Counted from the stretch's first letter, positions 16,454 through 28,379 are shown. The stretch is DNA of 64,000 nt from Shewanella maritima (GCF_004295345.1 NZ_CP036200.1:1550001-1614000), one strand, 5' to 3'. Program-made: numbers and translations. Notes: generated by a model from the letters alone, not told the origin.

Positions 16454-18652
16454 ATGCGTATTGCATTGATTGCCGCCCTTACACTTTCATCGGGCTTAGC
16501 TTTCGCCGACGAAGGACAATGGCAACCGTATCAAATGCCCTCTATTGCCGACAAATTACAACATCGCGGCATCGACATTCCAGCAAAACAACTCGCCGAT
16601 TTAAGCCAGTATCCAATGAATGCAGTGGTTGGACTCGGGTATTGTACAGCCAGTTTTGTATCGCCCCAAGGACTTGTTGTCACAAACCATCATTGTGCCT
16701 ATCGCGCCATTCAATATAACAGTAATACTGAGCACAATTACCTCGCAGAAGGCTTCCTAGCCAAGAGCCAACAACAAGAGCCATCAGCAGGCCCAAATGA
16801 GCGCTTATACATTACTGAGTCAGTTACTGACGTAACTAAGCAAGTTAATGCCAACCTAAGTGATGAACCACTTGCACGCTATCAGGGTATTGAGCGCAAT
16901 AAAAAAGCACTGATTAAAGAATGTGAATCAGACGACAATTATCGCTGCTCAGTCAGTAGCTTTCACAATGGTTTAGAGTTCTACCTGAGTAAGCAATTGA
17001 TCATCCGTGACGTGCGCTTAGTGTACGCGCCACCTGAAAGTGTTGGCGCATTTGGCGGTGATATTGATAACTATGAATACCCACGTCACTCCGGCGACTT
17101 TACCTTCTTACGCGCATACGTAGGTAAAGACGGTAAGCCAGCGACCTACTCTACAGACAACGTCCCTTACACGCCGAAAAGTTATCTAAAAATTAACGCA
17201 AACGGCGTTAAAGCCGGTGACGGTGTATTTGTTGCTGGTTACCCAGGCTCGACTAGCCGCTACCGCTTAACCAGCGAGCTAGAATTTGCCAGCCAGTGGC
17301 TATATCCAACCTATGCTGCTCACTATCAGCAAAAAATCGACACCATTGAACAAATGGGCGGTGCAGATAATGGCATCAAGATTAAATATGCGGGCACACT
17401 TGCTTCAATGGCAAACCGCATGAAAAAGCTCAACGGTTTGCTTGATGGTTTTAAAGCGACTGATATTGTTGGCATTAAACAAAATCGTGAAAATGATTTC
17501 CTTGCCTGGTTAAAGCAAGACAAGAATGCCAATCAACAGGTTATTGCAGAGCTTGAGTCACTGCTAGCCAAGCAACACAAGCTAACCCAAACCAACTACT
17601 ACTTTGAAAATGCGCAATCGAGCACACTACTTAGCGCGGCTAAAAGCTTATACCGCCTAGCAAAAGAGAAGCAAAAAGATGACGCTGATCGCGAAGCGGG
17701 CTATCAAGAACGTGACATGAAAATGTTTACCGCACGCCTAAAACGTATCGATACCAGCTTTGATGCCAATGTAGATAAAACGCTGTGGCTGCAAGATCTC
17801 AATGAGTATGTTGATCAGCCGTTGAAAGTGAAGGTATTAGACAACGCCCTTAGCCGCGCAAGTAGCGATGAAGATCTAAGCAATAAGGTTGCAGGATTTT
17901 ATGCGTTAACTGAGCTTACCGATCAAAGCACGCGCCTTGCCTGGATGGATAAATCGCCTGCAGAATTCGAGAGCAGTAACGATCCATTCATTCGCTTAGC
18001 TGTTGCCCTGCACGACACCAATATGCAACTTGAGCAAGAGCAGAAGACCTTACGCGGTAAGCTGTCTGTTGCCCGCCCAGCGTATATGTCTGCCGTGATT
18101 AACTACTACAAAGCCAATGACTGGCCAGTATACCCAGATGCCAACGGCACGCTGCGTATTACCTATGGCATGGTTGATGGTTATCAATCGGCAGATGCGC
18201 TTTACAAGCAGCCGTTTACGCGCTTAGAAGGCATTGTCGCAAAGCACACAGGTGTTGAGCCATTTAACGCACCAGAGAAAGTACTAAATGCGATTAAAGC
18301 TAATGACTATGGCGAGCATAGAATTGGTTCGGTTTACCAAGACCCACGCTCATGGTTCTGTAAACTGATGTCTTGTGAAGCTAAACCAAATGAGTTCGGC
18401 TCGGTGCCAGTTAACTTCCTATCAAGTGTTGATACCACAGGCGGTAACTCTGGTTCACCTGTACTAAACGGCCAAGGTGAGCTAGTTGGTTTGAACTTTG
18501 ACTCAACTTACGAAGCCATTACCAAAGATTGGTTCTTTAATCCAACCATCACCCGCGCAGTTCACGTAGATGTGCGCTACATCTTGTGGATGATGGATAA
18601 AGTGGATAATGCTGACAATCTAATGGAGGAGCTTGATTTAGTTAAAGACTAA
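16454..18652 (+). CDS. S46 family dipeptidyl-peptidase (DPP7/DPP11-type)
   Basis: A 732-residue exported serine peptidase that releases dipeptides from the N-termini of peptides in the periplasm. A signal peptide (MRIALIAALTLSSGLAFA) precedes the split chymotrypsin fold. The catalytic His80 is in VVTNHHCAY, the Asp is in GAFGGDIDNYEYPRHSGDFTF, and Ser666 is in TTGGNSGSPV. A long helical domain covers the active site between them. The position corresponding to the specificity residue 673 of P. gingivalis DPPs (Gly in DPP7, Arg in DPP11) is Ser684 here by counting from the catalytic Ser, so specificity is open. Length is typical. A strong terminator follows. Confidence 0.93.
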   Translation: MRIALIAALTLSSGLAFADEGQWQPYQMPSIADKLQHRGIDIPAKQLADLSQYPMNAVVGLGYCTASFVSPQGLVVTNHHCAYRAIQYNSNTEHNYLAEGFLAKSQQQEPSAGPNERLYITESVTDVTKQVNANLSDEPLARYQGIERNKKALIKECESDDNYRCSVSSFHNGLEFYLSKQLIIRDVRLVYAPPESVGAFGGDIDNYEYPRHSGDFTFLRAYVGKDGKPATYSTDNVPYTPKSYLKINANGVKAGDGVFVAGYPGSTSRYRLTSELEFASQWLYPTYAAHYQQKIDTIEQMGGADNGIKIKYAGTLASMANRMKKLNGLLDGFKATDIVGIKQNRENDFLAWLKQDKNANQQVIAELESLLAKQHKLTQTNYYFENAQSSTLLSAAKSLYRLAKEKQKDDADREAGYQERDMKMFTARLKRIDTSFDANVDKTLWLQDLNEYVDQPLKVKVLDNALSRASSDEDLSNKVAGFYALTELTDQSTRLAWMDKSPAEFESSNDPFIRLAVALHDTNMQLEQEQKTLRGKLSVARPAYMSAVINYYKANDWPVYPDANGTLRITYGMVDGYQSADALYKQPFTRLEGIVAKHTGVEPFNAPEKVLNAIKANDYGEHRIGSVYQDPRSWFCKLMSCEAKPNEFGSVPVNFLSSVDTTGGNSGSPVLNGQGELVGLNFDSTYEAITKDWFFNPTITRAVHVDVRYILWMMDKVDNADNLMEELDLVKD

Positions 18653-18674
18653 ATCGGTTGCCTTCAGATATATC

Positions 18675-18711
18675 AAAAGCAGGTTAATGGTGACATTAAC
18701 CTGCTTTTTTG
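18675..18711 (+). terminator. rho-independent terminator after the S46 peptidase gene
   Basis: AAAAGCAGGTTAATG (18675-18689) pairs with CATTAACCTGCTTTT around GTGA and is followed by further Ts. It lies about 20 nt after the stop codon. Confidence 0.9.
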
Positions 18712-18915
18712 TACCTGTATTTCGTTGCTATACCTATTGGGATAAATAAGTGACCAGAGATTACTTAGGAACAAGCGATTAGAACAAGGCAGTCATTGCA
18801 ACTAGCTAGCTGTGCTTACTACAAATCATTTAACGACGTTATAAGCCATTTTAAACAATAAGAGCTAATCGGTAAGAATGATCACATACTTGTGTTGGCT
18901 AGTATAAAACAGGCA

Positions 18916-18947
18916 TAAAAAAACACCGCCAATTGGCGGTGTTTTTA
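18916..18947. terminator. terminator of the rpsF-priB-rpsR-rplI operon
   Basis: ACACCGCC AATT GGCGGTGT (18923-18942) is a perfect palindrome with As before and Ts after. It lies 19 nt beyond the rplI stop and works in both directions. Confidence 0.9.
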
Positions 18948-18965
18948 ACTAAAAGCAGTTAGCTA

Positions 18966-19418
18966 TTAGTCTTCTGCAACTACAGAGATAGTAACAGTAG
19001 CTTGAACTTCAGTGTGAACTGAAACTTCAACTTCGAACTCACCAGTAGTGCGTAGTGCACCTAGTGGAAGACGAACTTCAGCTTTAGTGATTTCAACACC
19101 AGCAGCAGTTACTGCATCAGCAATATCGCGAGTACCGATAGAACCGAATAGTTTACCTTCTTCACCAGCTTTAGAAGCGATAACAACAGCTTCAAGAGCA
19201 GCAAGCTTTTCAGCGCGCTCGTTAGCAGTTGCTAGTTCAGCAGCTAATTTAGCTTCTAGCTCAGCACGGCGAGCTTCGAAAACTTCAACGTTTGCAGCGT
19301 TAGCAACAACCGCTTTACCTTGTGGTAGAAGGTAGTTACGTGCGTAACCAGCTTTTACAGAAACTTGGTCGCCTAGGCCACCTAAGTTAGCAATTTTATC
19401 AAGTAGAATAACGTTCAT
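18966..19418 (-). CDS. rplI: 50S ribosomal protein L9
   Basis: A 150-residue protein with the two-domain L9 layout: the N-terminal domain [30 protein letters not shown] (shown in part) binds 23S rRNA. A long central helix rich in Ala/Glu and a C-terminal domain with [14 protein letters not shown] and [12 protein letters not shown] follow. It is the last gene of the ribosomal operon and is followed by a strong terminator. Confidence 0.97.
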   Translation of the reverse strand: MNVILLDKIANLGGLGDQVSVKAGYARNYLLPQGKAVVANAANVEVFEARRAELEAKLAAELATANERAEKLAALEAVVIASKAGEEGKLFGSIGTRDIADAVTAAGVEITKAEVRLPLGALRTTGEFEVEVSVHTEVQATVTISVVAED

Positions 19419-19447
19419 TATCTAATCCTCTTGTATCTGGTCTGCAA

Positions 19448-19687
<240 letters not shown>

Positions 19688-19990
19688 CTAAGTTTTCAAT
19701 TCGACATTTTCAGCATGCAAGACTAAACGGTTTTGTCCATTTCGCCCTTGTTGCAATGAAAGGTATCCTTCCACATCAACTTGCATACCAGCTTTAAATT
19801 TATCTGTTGCGCTGTTGAGGCGCTCTCCACTCAATATCACTTGAATTAGGCAGTACACGTTTCGTGGTAAATCTGCATCTAATCTTCGCGATCTGTGCTC
19901 AAGGGTTAACACCGTATGGGCGATTCCGCTTGGGCTTTCAAATTGTCTGGCGCGTTTAATTTCGCCCGACAACATTAAGTGGTTATTCAC
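19688..19990 (-). CDS. priB: primosomal replication protein PriB
   Basis: A 100-residue single-domain OB-fold protein that binds single-stranded DNA and PriA during replication restart. MLSGEIKRARQFESPSGIAHTVLTLEHRS and QVDVEGYLSLQQGRNGQNRLVLHAENVE follow the PriB/SSB pattern, cut here only for length. Its place between rpsF (6 nt upstream) and rpsR is diagnostic and the same as in E. coli. Confidence 0.95.
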   Translation of the reverse strand: MNNHLMLSGEIKRARQFESPSGIAHTVLTLEHRSRRLDADLPRNVYCLIQVILSGERLNSATDKFKAGMQVDVEGYLSLQQGRNGQNRLVLHAENVELKT

Positions 19991-19996
19991 AGAAAA

Positions 19997-20389
19997 TTAT
20001 TGAGCTTTTTCTTCAGCGCTTTCTTCTGTTTTAGCTTCAGCAGCAGGTGCACGACGTGAGTCACGCTCTTCTTTTGCTTTAGCCATAGGAGAAGCTTCAG
20101 TAACAGCAGCTTTAGTGCGCATTACCATGTTACGCAGAACAGCGTCGTTGAAACGGAAAGCTGTTTCTAACTCTTCTACAGACTCTGCAGTAGTCTCTAC
20201 GTTCATAAGAACATAGTGAGCTTTGTGTAGGTCTTGGATTGGGTAAGCCAATTGACGACGACCCCAATCTTCTAGGCGGTGAACTGTACCGTTAGCAGCG
20301 GTGATAACACCGGTGTAACGCTCGATCATACCTGGGACTTGTTCACTTTGATCTGGGTGAACCATAAATACGATTTCGTAATGACGCAT
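19997..20389 (-). CDS. rpsF: 30S ribosomal protein S6
   Basis: A 130-residue S6 with the ferredoxin-like core [39 protein letters not shown] and [14 protein letters not shown] charged Ala/Glu-rich tail is present; in E. coli this tail receives extra glutamates from RimK, but the tail here ends EEKAQ. It is the first gene of the rpsF-priB-rpsR-rplI operon, preceded by a good sigma-70 promoter. Confidence 0.97.
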   Translation of the reverse strand: MRHYEIVFMVHPDQSEQVPGMIERYTGVITAANGTVHRLEDWGRRQLAYPIQDLHKAHYVLMNVETTAESVEELETAFRFNDAVLRNMVMRTKAAVTEASPMAKAKEERDSRRAPAAEAKTEESAEEKAQ

Positions 20390-20482
20390 TTATTGCTCCT
20401 TACGGTTATGTAGCCTCGTTTTGGCTCAGTCATACCAAGTTTGAGGCAAGGAACTAAATAAAGTGACTGATTTGAGCGCGCG

Positions 20483-20511
20483 ATTCTACAGCCTTATTAC
20501 CTAAAACTCAA
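20483..20511 (-). promoter_or_regulatory. sigma-70 promoter of the rpsF operon
   Basis: Reading the minus strand, TTGAGT (20511-20506) and TAGAAT (20488-20483) are separated by exactly 17 nt. That places the start of transcription about 90 nt upstream of rpsF. Confidence 0.65.
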
Positions 20512-20615
20512 GCGAGTAATTCGCTTTAATGCAATCCCTTTGCAGTCGCACCCTTAAGCGGTATGATGATGGCGCTAAAAGCTAAGCCATAATGAGAATA
20601 AAAAGATAAAACTTC

Positions 20616-21359
20616 ATGAACAAGCTGTGTTATTTAACTGCGTTAGTACTGTTCCCGTCTTCAGCCTGGGCGCTAGTACCACCTGATTATAAAGAACCAC
20701 CGAGCGATATCTACGCTGAAATTGAGGCTGGTTTGCAAGTAAATAGTGGCAACAACTCAACACAGAACTTTAATGGTCGCACTCACATCACTTACGACAC
20801 TGAAAAAGCTAAGCAAGAGGCTACCTTTAAAGCTTACTACGCGGCAGATGACGGTTCGTCAACCGCAGAAAAGTTTGACCTTTACCTGCAGTCAAACTAC
20901 AAGTTTGACGACGCCTATTTATATGGTCGCGGCGAATTAACCTGGGATAAGTTTGGTTCGTTTACTCGTATTAGCACTATCTCAACGGGTTACGGTTTTG
21001 ATGTAATTTCAGACAGCAAACACACACTGAGCTTAGAGATGGGTCCTGGTTACCGTTACGATATCCCTATTGCGACGGAATCTGAGCCAGATCCAAGCGC
21101 TAATAGTAACGTGATTTTACGTTCAGCAGCCAAGTACTCATTAAAGCTGCAAGAATACACTAGCTTTAATGCTGACTTTACCGCTGAAGCGGGTAAAGAC
21201 AACTCAACTCTAACCTTAGACTTAAGTTACAAGAATACATTTATTCAGGACTGGGCATTTAAAGTGGGTATGAACTTTAAATACAACACAACAGTGCCAA
21301 CTGATACTAAGCAGTTAGATACCATTACCACCTTTAACCTACTTTATACCTACCAGTAA
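20616..21359 (+). CDS. DUF481 family outer membrane protein
   Basis: A 247-residue exported protein. The signal peptide ends near residue 19 (FPSSAWA). The rest is beta-rich with the DUF481 pattern: EIEAGLQVNSGNNSTQNFNG near the start, then repeated short strands (YLYGRGELTWDKFGSFTRIS, TLSLEMGPGYRYD), and a barrel end LLYTYQ. DUF481 proteins are small outer membrane or periplasmic barrels, often responsive to salt or stress; their function is unknown. It stands alone between the divergent rpsF operon and the convergent rlmB-side genes, with a terminator shared with the latter. Confidence 0.8.
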   Translation: MNKLCYLTALVLFPSSAWALVPPDYKEPPSDIYAEIEAGLQVNSGNNSTQNFNGRTHITYDTEKAKQEATFKAYYAADDGSSTAEKFDLYLQSNYKFDDAYLYGRGELTWDKFGSFTRISTISTGYGFDVISDSKHTLSLEMGPGYRYDIPIATESEPDPSANSNVILRSAAKYSLKLQEYTSFNADFTAEAGKDNSTLTLDLSYKNTFIQDWAFKVGMNFKYNTTVPTDTKQLDTITTFNLLYTYQ

Positions 21360-21383
21360 ACTGCAATCACTGTGCAAGAAAAC

Positions 21384-21416
21384 AAAAAAACGCCGTATAT
21401 AAACATACGGCGTTTT
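21384..21416. terminator. bidirectional terminator between DUF481 gene and rlmB
   Basis: CGCCGTAT (21391-21398) pairs with ATACGGCG (21405-21412), with an A-run before and Ts after. It serves both convergent transcripts. Confidence 0.9.
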
Positions 21417-21438
21417 GCTTGCAGCGAAGCTTGTCAGT

Positions 21439-22179
21439 TTAAGCTAAACGCTGCCTGACCGCTTCAAATAAGCATACGCCTGTAGCAACCGATACGTTCA
21501 AGCTAGACACGCTACCCGCCATTGGAATCGAGACCAAAGAGTCGCAACTTTCACGGGTTAAGCGACGAAGACCTTTATCTTCAGCCCCCATAGCAATCGC
21601 AAGCGGCCCTTTTAAATCAGCTTGATATACGTTGCCATCGGCCTCACCGGCGGTACCGACAATCCATACCCCTTTATCTTGAATTTGACGCATAGTTCGC
21701 GCAAGGTTAGTGACCTGAAACAAAGGCACGGCCTCTGCTGCGCCGCACGCAACCTTGCTTACCGTTGCGGTTAAGCCAACTGAGTTGTCTTTAGGTACGA
21801 TAATGCCGTGCACACCAGCGGCGTCCGCATTGCGCAGGCAAGCACCTAGATTATGTGGGTCTGTCACTCCATCAAGGATCAACAAAAATGGCGTGTCAGT
21901 TTTGGCTAGCAGTGCATCTAAGTCATGTTCGCCTAGTTGCTTCGCCGGCTTAACTCTAGCAACAACACCTTGATGTTGGCTGCTATTGGCTTTGTCATCG
22001 AGCACTTTACGCGATGCGCGCTGCACAGCAACGCCCATGTTAGCTGCAGCTTTAATCACAGGTAACAAACGCTCGTCATCACGGCCTTGCAAAACCCACA
22101 TTTCAATCACGCGTTCAGGGCTGTTATCCAGCAATGCTTTAATCGCGTGAATACCAAAAATCATCTCTTGTTTTTTCAT
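21439..22179 (-). CDS. rlmB: 23S rRNA (guanosine(2251)-2'-O)-methyltransferase RlmB
   Basis: A 246-residue SpoU-class methyltransferase that modifies the 23S P-loop. The N-terminal substrate domain starts [14 protein letters not shown]; the knotted SAM domain shows [57 protein letters not shown] and [17 protein letters not shown]. It follows rnr by 19 nt in the same orientation, as in E. coli, so the two are probably co-expressed. Confidence 0.96.
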   Translation of the reverse strand: MKKQEMIFGIHAIKALLDNSPERVIEMWVLQGRDDERLLPVIKAAANMGVAVQRASRKVLDDKANSSQHQGVVARVKPAKQLGEHDLDALLAKTDTPFLLILDGVTDPHNLGACLRNADAAGVHGIIVPKDNSVGLTATVSKVACGAAEAVPLFQVTNLARTMRQIQDKGVWIVGTAGEADGNVYQADLKGPLAIAMGAEDKGLRRLTRESCDSLVSIPMAGSVSSLNVSVATGVCLFEAVRQRLA

Positions 22180-22198
22180 GGCTTATTTCTCTAACTGC

Positions 22199-24652
22199 CT
22201 ATTTCTTTCTATTACTGCGTTTGGCAGTGGACTTTTTCGACGAGCGCTTCTTAGCGCTAGCCTTTTTTGACTTTTTCGAGCTAGCTGGCTTATGCTCGCC
22301 CTTGCGCTCAGACTTAGCTCTTGAGTCACTAGACTTTGAGCTTGCTGATGAGCGGCTTGATGACTTAGACTTAGCATCGCCATTACTGCGCTTTGCACCT
22401 TCAAGGTTTGCTCGCTCGCGCGCGGTTAACGGTTTATTCGGGTTACGCTTGCGACCACGTCCTTTGTTATTATCACCTTCCATCACCAAATCAATTTGGC
22501 GATCGTCAAGGTTAACAGCAGCCACCTTTACCGTTACTTCATCACCAATCTGATAAATCTTACGCGAATGCTCACCAATCAAACGCTGACGACTTGGGTC
22601 AAACTGATAATAATCGCTCGCCAAACTTGAGATATGCACTAGGCCATCAATGAACAGCTCATTTAAGCGTACAAACAAACCAAAGTTGGTTACCGATGCC
22701 ACAACGGCATCAAAGGTATCGCCAACATGATCTTGCATGTACTCGCACTTAAGCCAGTCACTTACATCCCGTGTTGCTTCATCTGCGCGGCGCTCAGTGT
22801 TGGAACACTCTTCACCAAGTTGATCTAACTCATCTAAGTCGTAATGGAAACCACCATCAGCGGTCCATTTATCAGTGACATTACCTTGCGCCTTAGCGAG
22901 TAAGAACTTAATCACCCGATGCAAAATTAAGTCTGGGTAGCGGCGAATTGGCGATGTGAAGTGCGAATATGCTTCCAGTGCTAAACCAAAGTGCCCTTCA
23001 TTATCAGGGGTATAAGTTGCCTGACGCATAGAGCGTAGCAACATTACCTGAATAAGCTCAGCATCAGGCCTATCTGCGACCTCTAGCATTAGCTTTTGAT
23101 AGTCACTCGGCTCCGGCTCAAGTCCACCGTCTAAGGTTAAACCACGCTCAGACAAGAAGTCTTTAAACTGGGTAAGCTTTTGCTCAGACGGCGCTTCATG
23201 CACGCGATACAGCACCTCACCTTTGTGCTTTTTAACGAACTTAGCTGAAGCGACATTGGCCAAAATCATGCATTCTTCAATGATTTTGTGCGCCTGATTA
23301 CGACCCCGAGGCACAATCTTATCGATTTTACGCTGCTCATTAAAAATGAACTGGGTCTCTAAGGTTTCAAACGCAATCGCGCCGCGATCGGCTCGTACTT
23401 CGTCCAGAGTTAAATAAAGTGATTGCAAGCACTTTAGGTGCGGCAAGATAGCTTGATGCTGATCTTTAACCTCACCGCCCTCAAGCATGTCGGCAACCTG
23501 AGTGTAGGTTAAGCGCGCATGAGAGTGCATCACCGCAGGGTAAAACTTGTAACCTGATAGCTTACCACGAGCAGAAATAGTCATCTCCGCCACCATACAC
23601 AGTCTATCGACATGCGGATTTAACGAGCATAGGCCATTGGAGATCTTCTCTGGCAGCATAGGAATAACTTGCGACGGGAAGTACACCGAGTTACCTCGGC
23701 GGCGCGCTTCTTTATCAAGGGCCGATTCAGTGCGCACATAATGGCTCACATCGGCAATGGCTACCCATAAGCGCCAGCCACCACTAGGCTTAGTTTCAGC
23801 ATAAACGGCATCGTCAAAGTCTCGGGCATCTTCGCCATCAATGGTCACTAATGGTAAGTGACGTAAATCAACGCGCCCTTGCTTATCTTCCTCAGGTACT
23901 TCATCAGGAATTTTGCGCAGCTTTTTCTCAATAAGCGGCGACCAAGTATGCGGTAAGTCGTAATTGCGCAGGGCGATTTCAATTTCCATCCCAGGCGCCA
24001 TGGTTTTACCTAGCACCTCTGTGACTTTACCAGCGGCTTTTACAAAGCGTCCTGGGCGACGAGTCAATTCCACCACAACCACATCGCCCGCGCGGGCACC
24101 ATTCTTATCTTCTGATGCGATAAGAATTTCCTGGGTAATACGCTTGTCGTCAGCAATAACAAAGCCCATACCACTATCTACATGGTAACGGCCAACAAGC
24201 GGCGCAGTGCGCTCATGCACTAGGCGTACAATACGCGCATCACGTTTACCGCGGCGATCAGTACCAGCTTTTTGGGCAAGGACTTTATCACCGTGGAAGT
24301 ATTTGAGCATGTCGCGATTGTTAACGAATAAGTCATCTCCGCCTTCATCTGGCTTAAAAAAGCCAAAGCCATCTCTGTGGCCGATAATGGTGCCTGACAT
24401 TAAATCCATACGCTCAGGTAGACCGTAACTCTGCCCGCGGGTAAACACTAACTGACCATCACGCTCCATGGCGCGCAGGCGGCGACGAAGTGCCTCTAAT
24501 TGCTCTTCGTCTGTAATATTTAGTGCTTTAGCTATATTGTCGCGAGTGACAGGGGAAGTTTGGGCACGCAAGTAGTCTAAAATGTATTCTCTACTTGGGA
24601 TTGGGTTTTGATACTTGTCTTGCTCTCTCTCAAAATGAGGATCTTTGATCAT
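22199..24652 (-). CDS. rnr: ribonuclease R
   Basis: An 817-residue 3'-5' exoribonuclease that degrades structured RNA. Domain order: N-terminal HTH ([25 protein letters not shown]), two cold-shock domains, the RNB catalytic core with the acidic metal site [17 protein letters not shown] and [16 protein letters not shown], then an S1 domain ([20 protein letters not shown]) and a basic Lys/Ser/Arg tail of about 80 residues. GGAAA precedes the ATG. The gene order Sel1 gene-rnr-rlmB is leftward; the E. coli neighbour nsrR is absent here. Confidence 0.97.
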   Translation of the reverse strand: MIKDPHFEREQDKYQNPIPSREYILDYLRAQTSPVTRDNIAKALNITDEEQLEALRRRLRAMERDGQLVFTRGQSYGLPERMDLMSGTIIGHRDGFGFFKPDEGGDDLFVNNRDMLKYFHGDKVLAQKAGTDRRGKRDARIVRLVHERTAPLVGRYHVDSGMGFVIADDKRITQEILIASEDKNGARAGDVVVVELTRRPGRFVKAAGKVTEVLGKTMAPGMEIEIALRNYDLPHTWSPLIEKKLRKIPDEVPEEDKQGRVDLRHLPLVTIDGEDARDFDDAVYAETKPSGGWRLWVAIADVSHYVRTESALDKEARRRGNSVYFPSQVIPMLPEKISNGLCSLNPHVDRLCMVAEMTISARGKLSGYKFYPAVMHSHARLTYTQVADMLEGGEVKDQHQAILPHLKCLQSLYLTLDEVRADRGAIAFETLETQFIFNEQRKIDKIVPRGRNQAHKIIEECMILANVASAKFVKKHKGEVLYRVHEAPSEQKLTQFKDFLSERGLTLDGGLEPEPSDYQKLMLEVADRPDAELIQVMLLRSMRQATYTPDNEGHFGLALEAYSHFTSPIRRYPDLILHRVIKFLLAKAQGNVTDKWTADGGFHYDLDELDQLGEECSNTERRADEATRDVSDWLKCEYMQDHVGDTFDAVVASVTNFGLFVRLNELFIDGLVHISSLASDYYQFDPSRQRLIGEHSRKIYQIGDEVTVKVAAVNLDDRQIDLVMEGDNNKGRGRKRNPNKPLTARERANLEGAKRSNGDAKSKSSSRSSASSKSSDSRAKSERKGEHKPASSKKSKKASAKKRSSKKSTAKRSNRKK

Positions 24653-24683
24653 TCAGTTTCCATTTTCAGGTGCGCTTGCACCA

Positions 24684-25472
24684 CTATTGTGTATATAACT
24701 GCGGTTGTTGTGCCCGCTTCACAATACTCTCGGGCATCTTGGCCGCTAACATTTTCAGTAATGACATCGCCTGCTTATGCTGGGCAGAGTCATCAAAATA
24801 ACTATTGTATAACCAATGGTAGCCTAATTCGTAATCACGCGGGCTACCGTAACCTTCACCGAATAAGCGCACTAACATAAGTCGTGCACGAATATCGCCA
24901 TTTGCAGCTGCTGGCAATACATATTGTACGGCGCGATTTTTGTCGGTAATGACTAATTTGCCTGAATAATAATATTCAGCCAATTTAACCATTGCCTCTG
25001 CACTGCCTTGCTCAGCTGCTGTTTGAAGCAGAGCCATACCACGGGCAGAGTGTTTTGGAACGCAAACACCATGGTTTAGCATTTCGCCCCATAAAAATTG
25101 ATACAAAGGCTGTCTTAGTACTTCAGCTTTCGCTTCAATATCTTGCACTAGCTGACATTCATCATCTTCTACACGCTGAAGGTAATGGTCACGGCGGATT
25201 AGCTCTGTTAAAACTTCATCACCATAGATGTCATAGGCTTCTACGTCACCCTCACCGCCCATGTCTTGCACCGTTGCACCTGTACTAGCCAAGGGTTCAC
25301 TTGCGCCTTCACCGCCCATATCTTCAGGTGTTTGCTCACTTGAGGCACTATCGTCAGCCATTGGCTCGCTACTCACTTCTTCTCCAGCTTGCTGCTGACT
25401 AACAGTTTCGTCAGTTTGAGCATATAGAGAATATGGAAGTATCAATAAAGCCAATACAAATAGTCGTAGCAT
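24684..25472 (-). CDS. exported Sel1-repeat protein
   Basis: An exported protein of about 262 residues. The ATG at 25472 gives the signal peptide MLRLFVLALLILPYSLYA; two in-frame ATGs lie further upstream (25496 and 25508). An acidic Ser/Glu/Gly-rich linker contains the near-repeat EDMGGEGA / QDMGGEGD. The rest is Sel1-like (TPR-type): HSARGMALLQTAAEQGSAEAMVKLAEYYYSG, KNRAVQYVLPAAANGDIRARLMLVRLFGEGYG, DYELGYHWLYNSYFD. Sel1 proteins are protein-protein interaction scaffolds in the periplasm; the partner is unknown. It occupies the place of nsrR between purA and rnr in the otherwise E. coli-like order. Confidence 0.75.
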   Translation of the reverse strand: MLRLFVLALLILPYSLYAQTDETVSQQQAGEEVSSEPMADDSASSEQTPEDMGGEGASEPLASTGATVQDMGGEGDVEAYDIYGDEVLTELIRRDHYLQRVEDDECQLVQDIEAKAEVLRQPLYQFLWGEMLNHGVCVPKHSARGMALLQTAAEQGSAEAMVKLAEYYYSGKLVITDKNRAVQYVLPAAANGDIRARLMLVRLFGEGYGSPRDYELGYHWLYNSYFDDSAQHKQAMSLLKMLAAKMPESIVKRAQQPQLYTQ

Positions 25473-25555
25473 AGTGAGTCTCGGTGACAGTGACATTACT
25501 CTTTGCATCGGCAGTATAGCGCATTTCTTAAGCGCGATCTTTTGCTTTGTTCAAT

Positions 25556-25582
25556 AAAAAAGGCCGCTAATGCGGCCTCTTT
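25556..25582 (-). terminator. terminator of purA
   Basis: AGGCCGC TAAT GCGGCCT (25561-25578) is followed, on the minus strand, by a T-run. It lies 16 nt past the purA stop. Confidence 0.88.
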
Positions 25583-25597
25583 AGTAACGAGTTGAGT

Positions 25598-26938
<1,341 letters not shown>

Positions 26939-26960
26939 TTAGGGGGCAAAGGCAAGTTTT

Positions 26961-27149
26961 TTATGAAAAAATAATCAACAAAACCACACCCGCCGTGAAT
27001 AAAGATCCACCTAAACGTCTGAGTACGTTTTGATTTTGCTTAGAAATCTCTAACAAATAATTTTTCCACTGCTCAGGGAAGATCATTGGCCCGATCCCTT
27101 CGAGGATCAAAACCATAGCGATCGCCACCATGATTGTTTCGAAACTCAT
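26961..27149 (-). CDS. DUF2065 family small membrane protein (YjeT-like)
   Basis: A 62-residue inner membrane protein with two hydrophobic segments (about 4-21 and 45-61) separated by a polar stretch that includes PEQWKNYLLEISKQ. It matches DUF2065, encoded next to hflC and purA in E. coli (yjeT). Here the hfl genes are not adjacent. It lies just upstream of purA in the same direction. Function unknown. Confidence 0.85.
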   Translation of the reverse strand: MSFETIMVAIAMVLILEGIGPMIFPEQWKNYLLEISKQNQNVLRRLGGSLFTAGVVLLIIFS

Positions 27150-27262
27150 ATCAATTCCTTATCTTTTCAGCTGCAACTTACTCATTTGTTACCCAAAGCT
27201 GTTGTTCTCTATAGAAACTACATCCCCTTGCTAGTTTGCCACCAAGGGTAAATTCCAGGCAA

Positions 27263-27290
27263 TAAAAAACCCAGCATATAGCTGGGCTTT
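27263..27290 (-). terminator. terminator of the rplM-rpsI operon
   Basis: CCCAGC (27270-27275) pairs with GCTGGG (27281-27286) and is followed on the minus strand by TTTTTTATT. It lies about 20 nt beyond the rpsI stop. Confidence 0.88.
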
Positions 27291-27308
27291 CGTAATTCCA
27301 AAAACGAA

Positions 27309-27701
27309 TTAACGCTTCGAGAATTGTGGCTTACGACGTGCTTTACGTAGACCAACTTTCTTACGCTCAACTTCACGAGCATCACGGGTAACGAAACCAG
27401 CAGCGCGTAGAGTAGGACGTAGAGATTCATCTAGTTGCATCAGTGCACGGGTAATACCGTGACGGATAGCACCTGCTTGGCCGGTAGTACCACCGCCCTT
27501 AACAGTTACGTAGATGTCTAGTTTTTCAGTCATTTCAACTAGCTCTAGTGGTTGACGAACAACCATACGAGCCGTTTCACGACCAAAGTAAACATCAAGA
27601 GGACGTTGGTTAACAACGATGTTGCCACTACCTACTTTTGCGAATACGCGAGCAGTAGAAGTTTTGCGACGGCCAGTGCCGTAGTACTGAGATGCAGACA
27701 T
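27309..27701 (-). CDS. rpsI: 30S ribosomal protein S9
   Basis: A 130-residue S9 of standard length: [49 protein letters not shown] and the basic C-terminal tail ending QFSKR that reaches the P-site tRNA. It follows rplM by 13 nt, the universal L13-S9 pair. Confidence 0.98.
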   Translation of the reverse strand: MSASQYYGTGRRKTSTARVFAKVGSGNIVVNQRPLDVYFGRETARMVVRQPLELVEMTEKLDIYVTVKGGGTTGQAGAIRHGITRALMQLDESLRPTLRAAGFVTRDAREVERKKVGLRKARRKPQFSKR

Positions 27702-27714
27702 TTCTTACTCCCGT

Positions 27715-28143
27715 TTAGATATCAAGAACTTGTGGTTGTTGTGCAGCGTGGTTATGCTCAGCGCCAGTGTAAACTTTTAGTTTACGGAACATAGCGCGAC
27801 CTAAAGGACCTTTAGGTAACATACCCTTAACTGCTTTCTCGATGATCATTTCAGGCTTGTGAGCTTGAAGCTTCTCAAAGCTGATTTGCTTGATGCCACC
27901 TGGGAAGCCTGAGTGCGAGTAGTAAGTCTTACCAGCAGCTTTGTTACCAGTTACAGTCACTTTTTCAGCGTTGATAACGATGATGTAATCACCAGTGTCA
28001 ACGTGAGGAGTGTATTCTGGCTTGTGCTTACCACGTAGGCGAGCAGCAATTTCAGTAGCGATACGACCTAAAGTTTTGCCGTCTGCGTCAACGACATACC
28101 AGTCACGAGTTACAGTTTCTGGTGTAGCAGTAAAAGTTTTCAT
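27715..28143 (-). CDS. rplM: 50S ribosomal protein L13
   Basis: A 142-residue L13: [49 protein letters not shown] and [21 protein letters not shown]. It is an early 50S assembly protein and first gene of the L13-S9 operon. It is preceded by a leader of about 145 nt with a hairpin. Confidence 0.98.
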   Translation of the reverse strand: MKTFTATPETVTRDWYVVDADGKTLGRIATEIAARLRGKHKPEYTPHVDTGDYIIVINAEKVTVTGNKAAGKTYYSHSGFPGGIKQISFEKLQAHKPEMIIEKAVKGMLPKGPLGRAMFRKLKVYTGAEHNHAAQQPQVLDI

Positions 28144-28379
28144 TATTTCAAAAAACCCAAAGTTTAAATTCTGTCACACATGTTGATTGCATTTACAAAC
28201 AACACAAAGATGCCGATTCCATGCCCCTTCGAGCAAGAATTCTGGCTTATAACTTCCGCCTCACATGGCGGAGTAACGTGGGCAGGTGGCGGATTATACG
28301 TAATATCGCATTAAAAATCACCTGATTTTTGAAAGAAAAATGGTGATTTATTAGATAAGCCGAATTTGCCGCAGATCCG
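28144..28379 (-). promoter_or_regulatory. promoter and leader of rplM-rpsI
   Basis: A perfect -10 box (TATAAT on the minus strand, 28297-28292) with a weak -35 lies about 150 nt upstream of rplM. The leader then contains the hairpin TCCGCC/GGCGGA (28255-28260 with 28267-28272) without a U-tract. In E. coli L13 represses its own operon through the leader; whether this hairpin serves that role is inference. Confidence 0.45.

Larger units (their letters stand above)
18653..18965. other. intergenic region with two convergent terminators
   Basis: This 313-base stretch lies between the rightward peptidase gene and the leftward ribosomal operon. It contains the terminator of each and about 200 bases between them in which I see no gene or obvious repeat. 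Confidence 0.6.
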
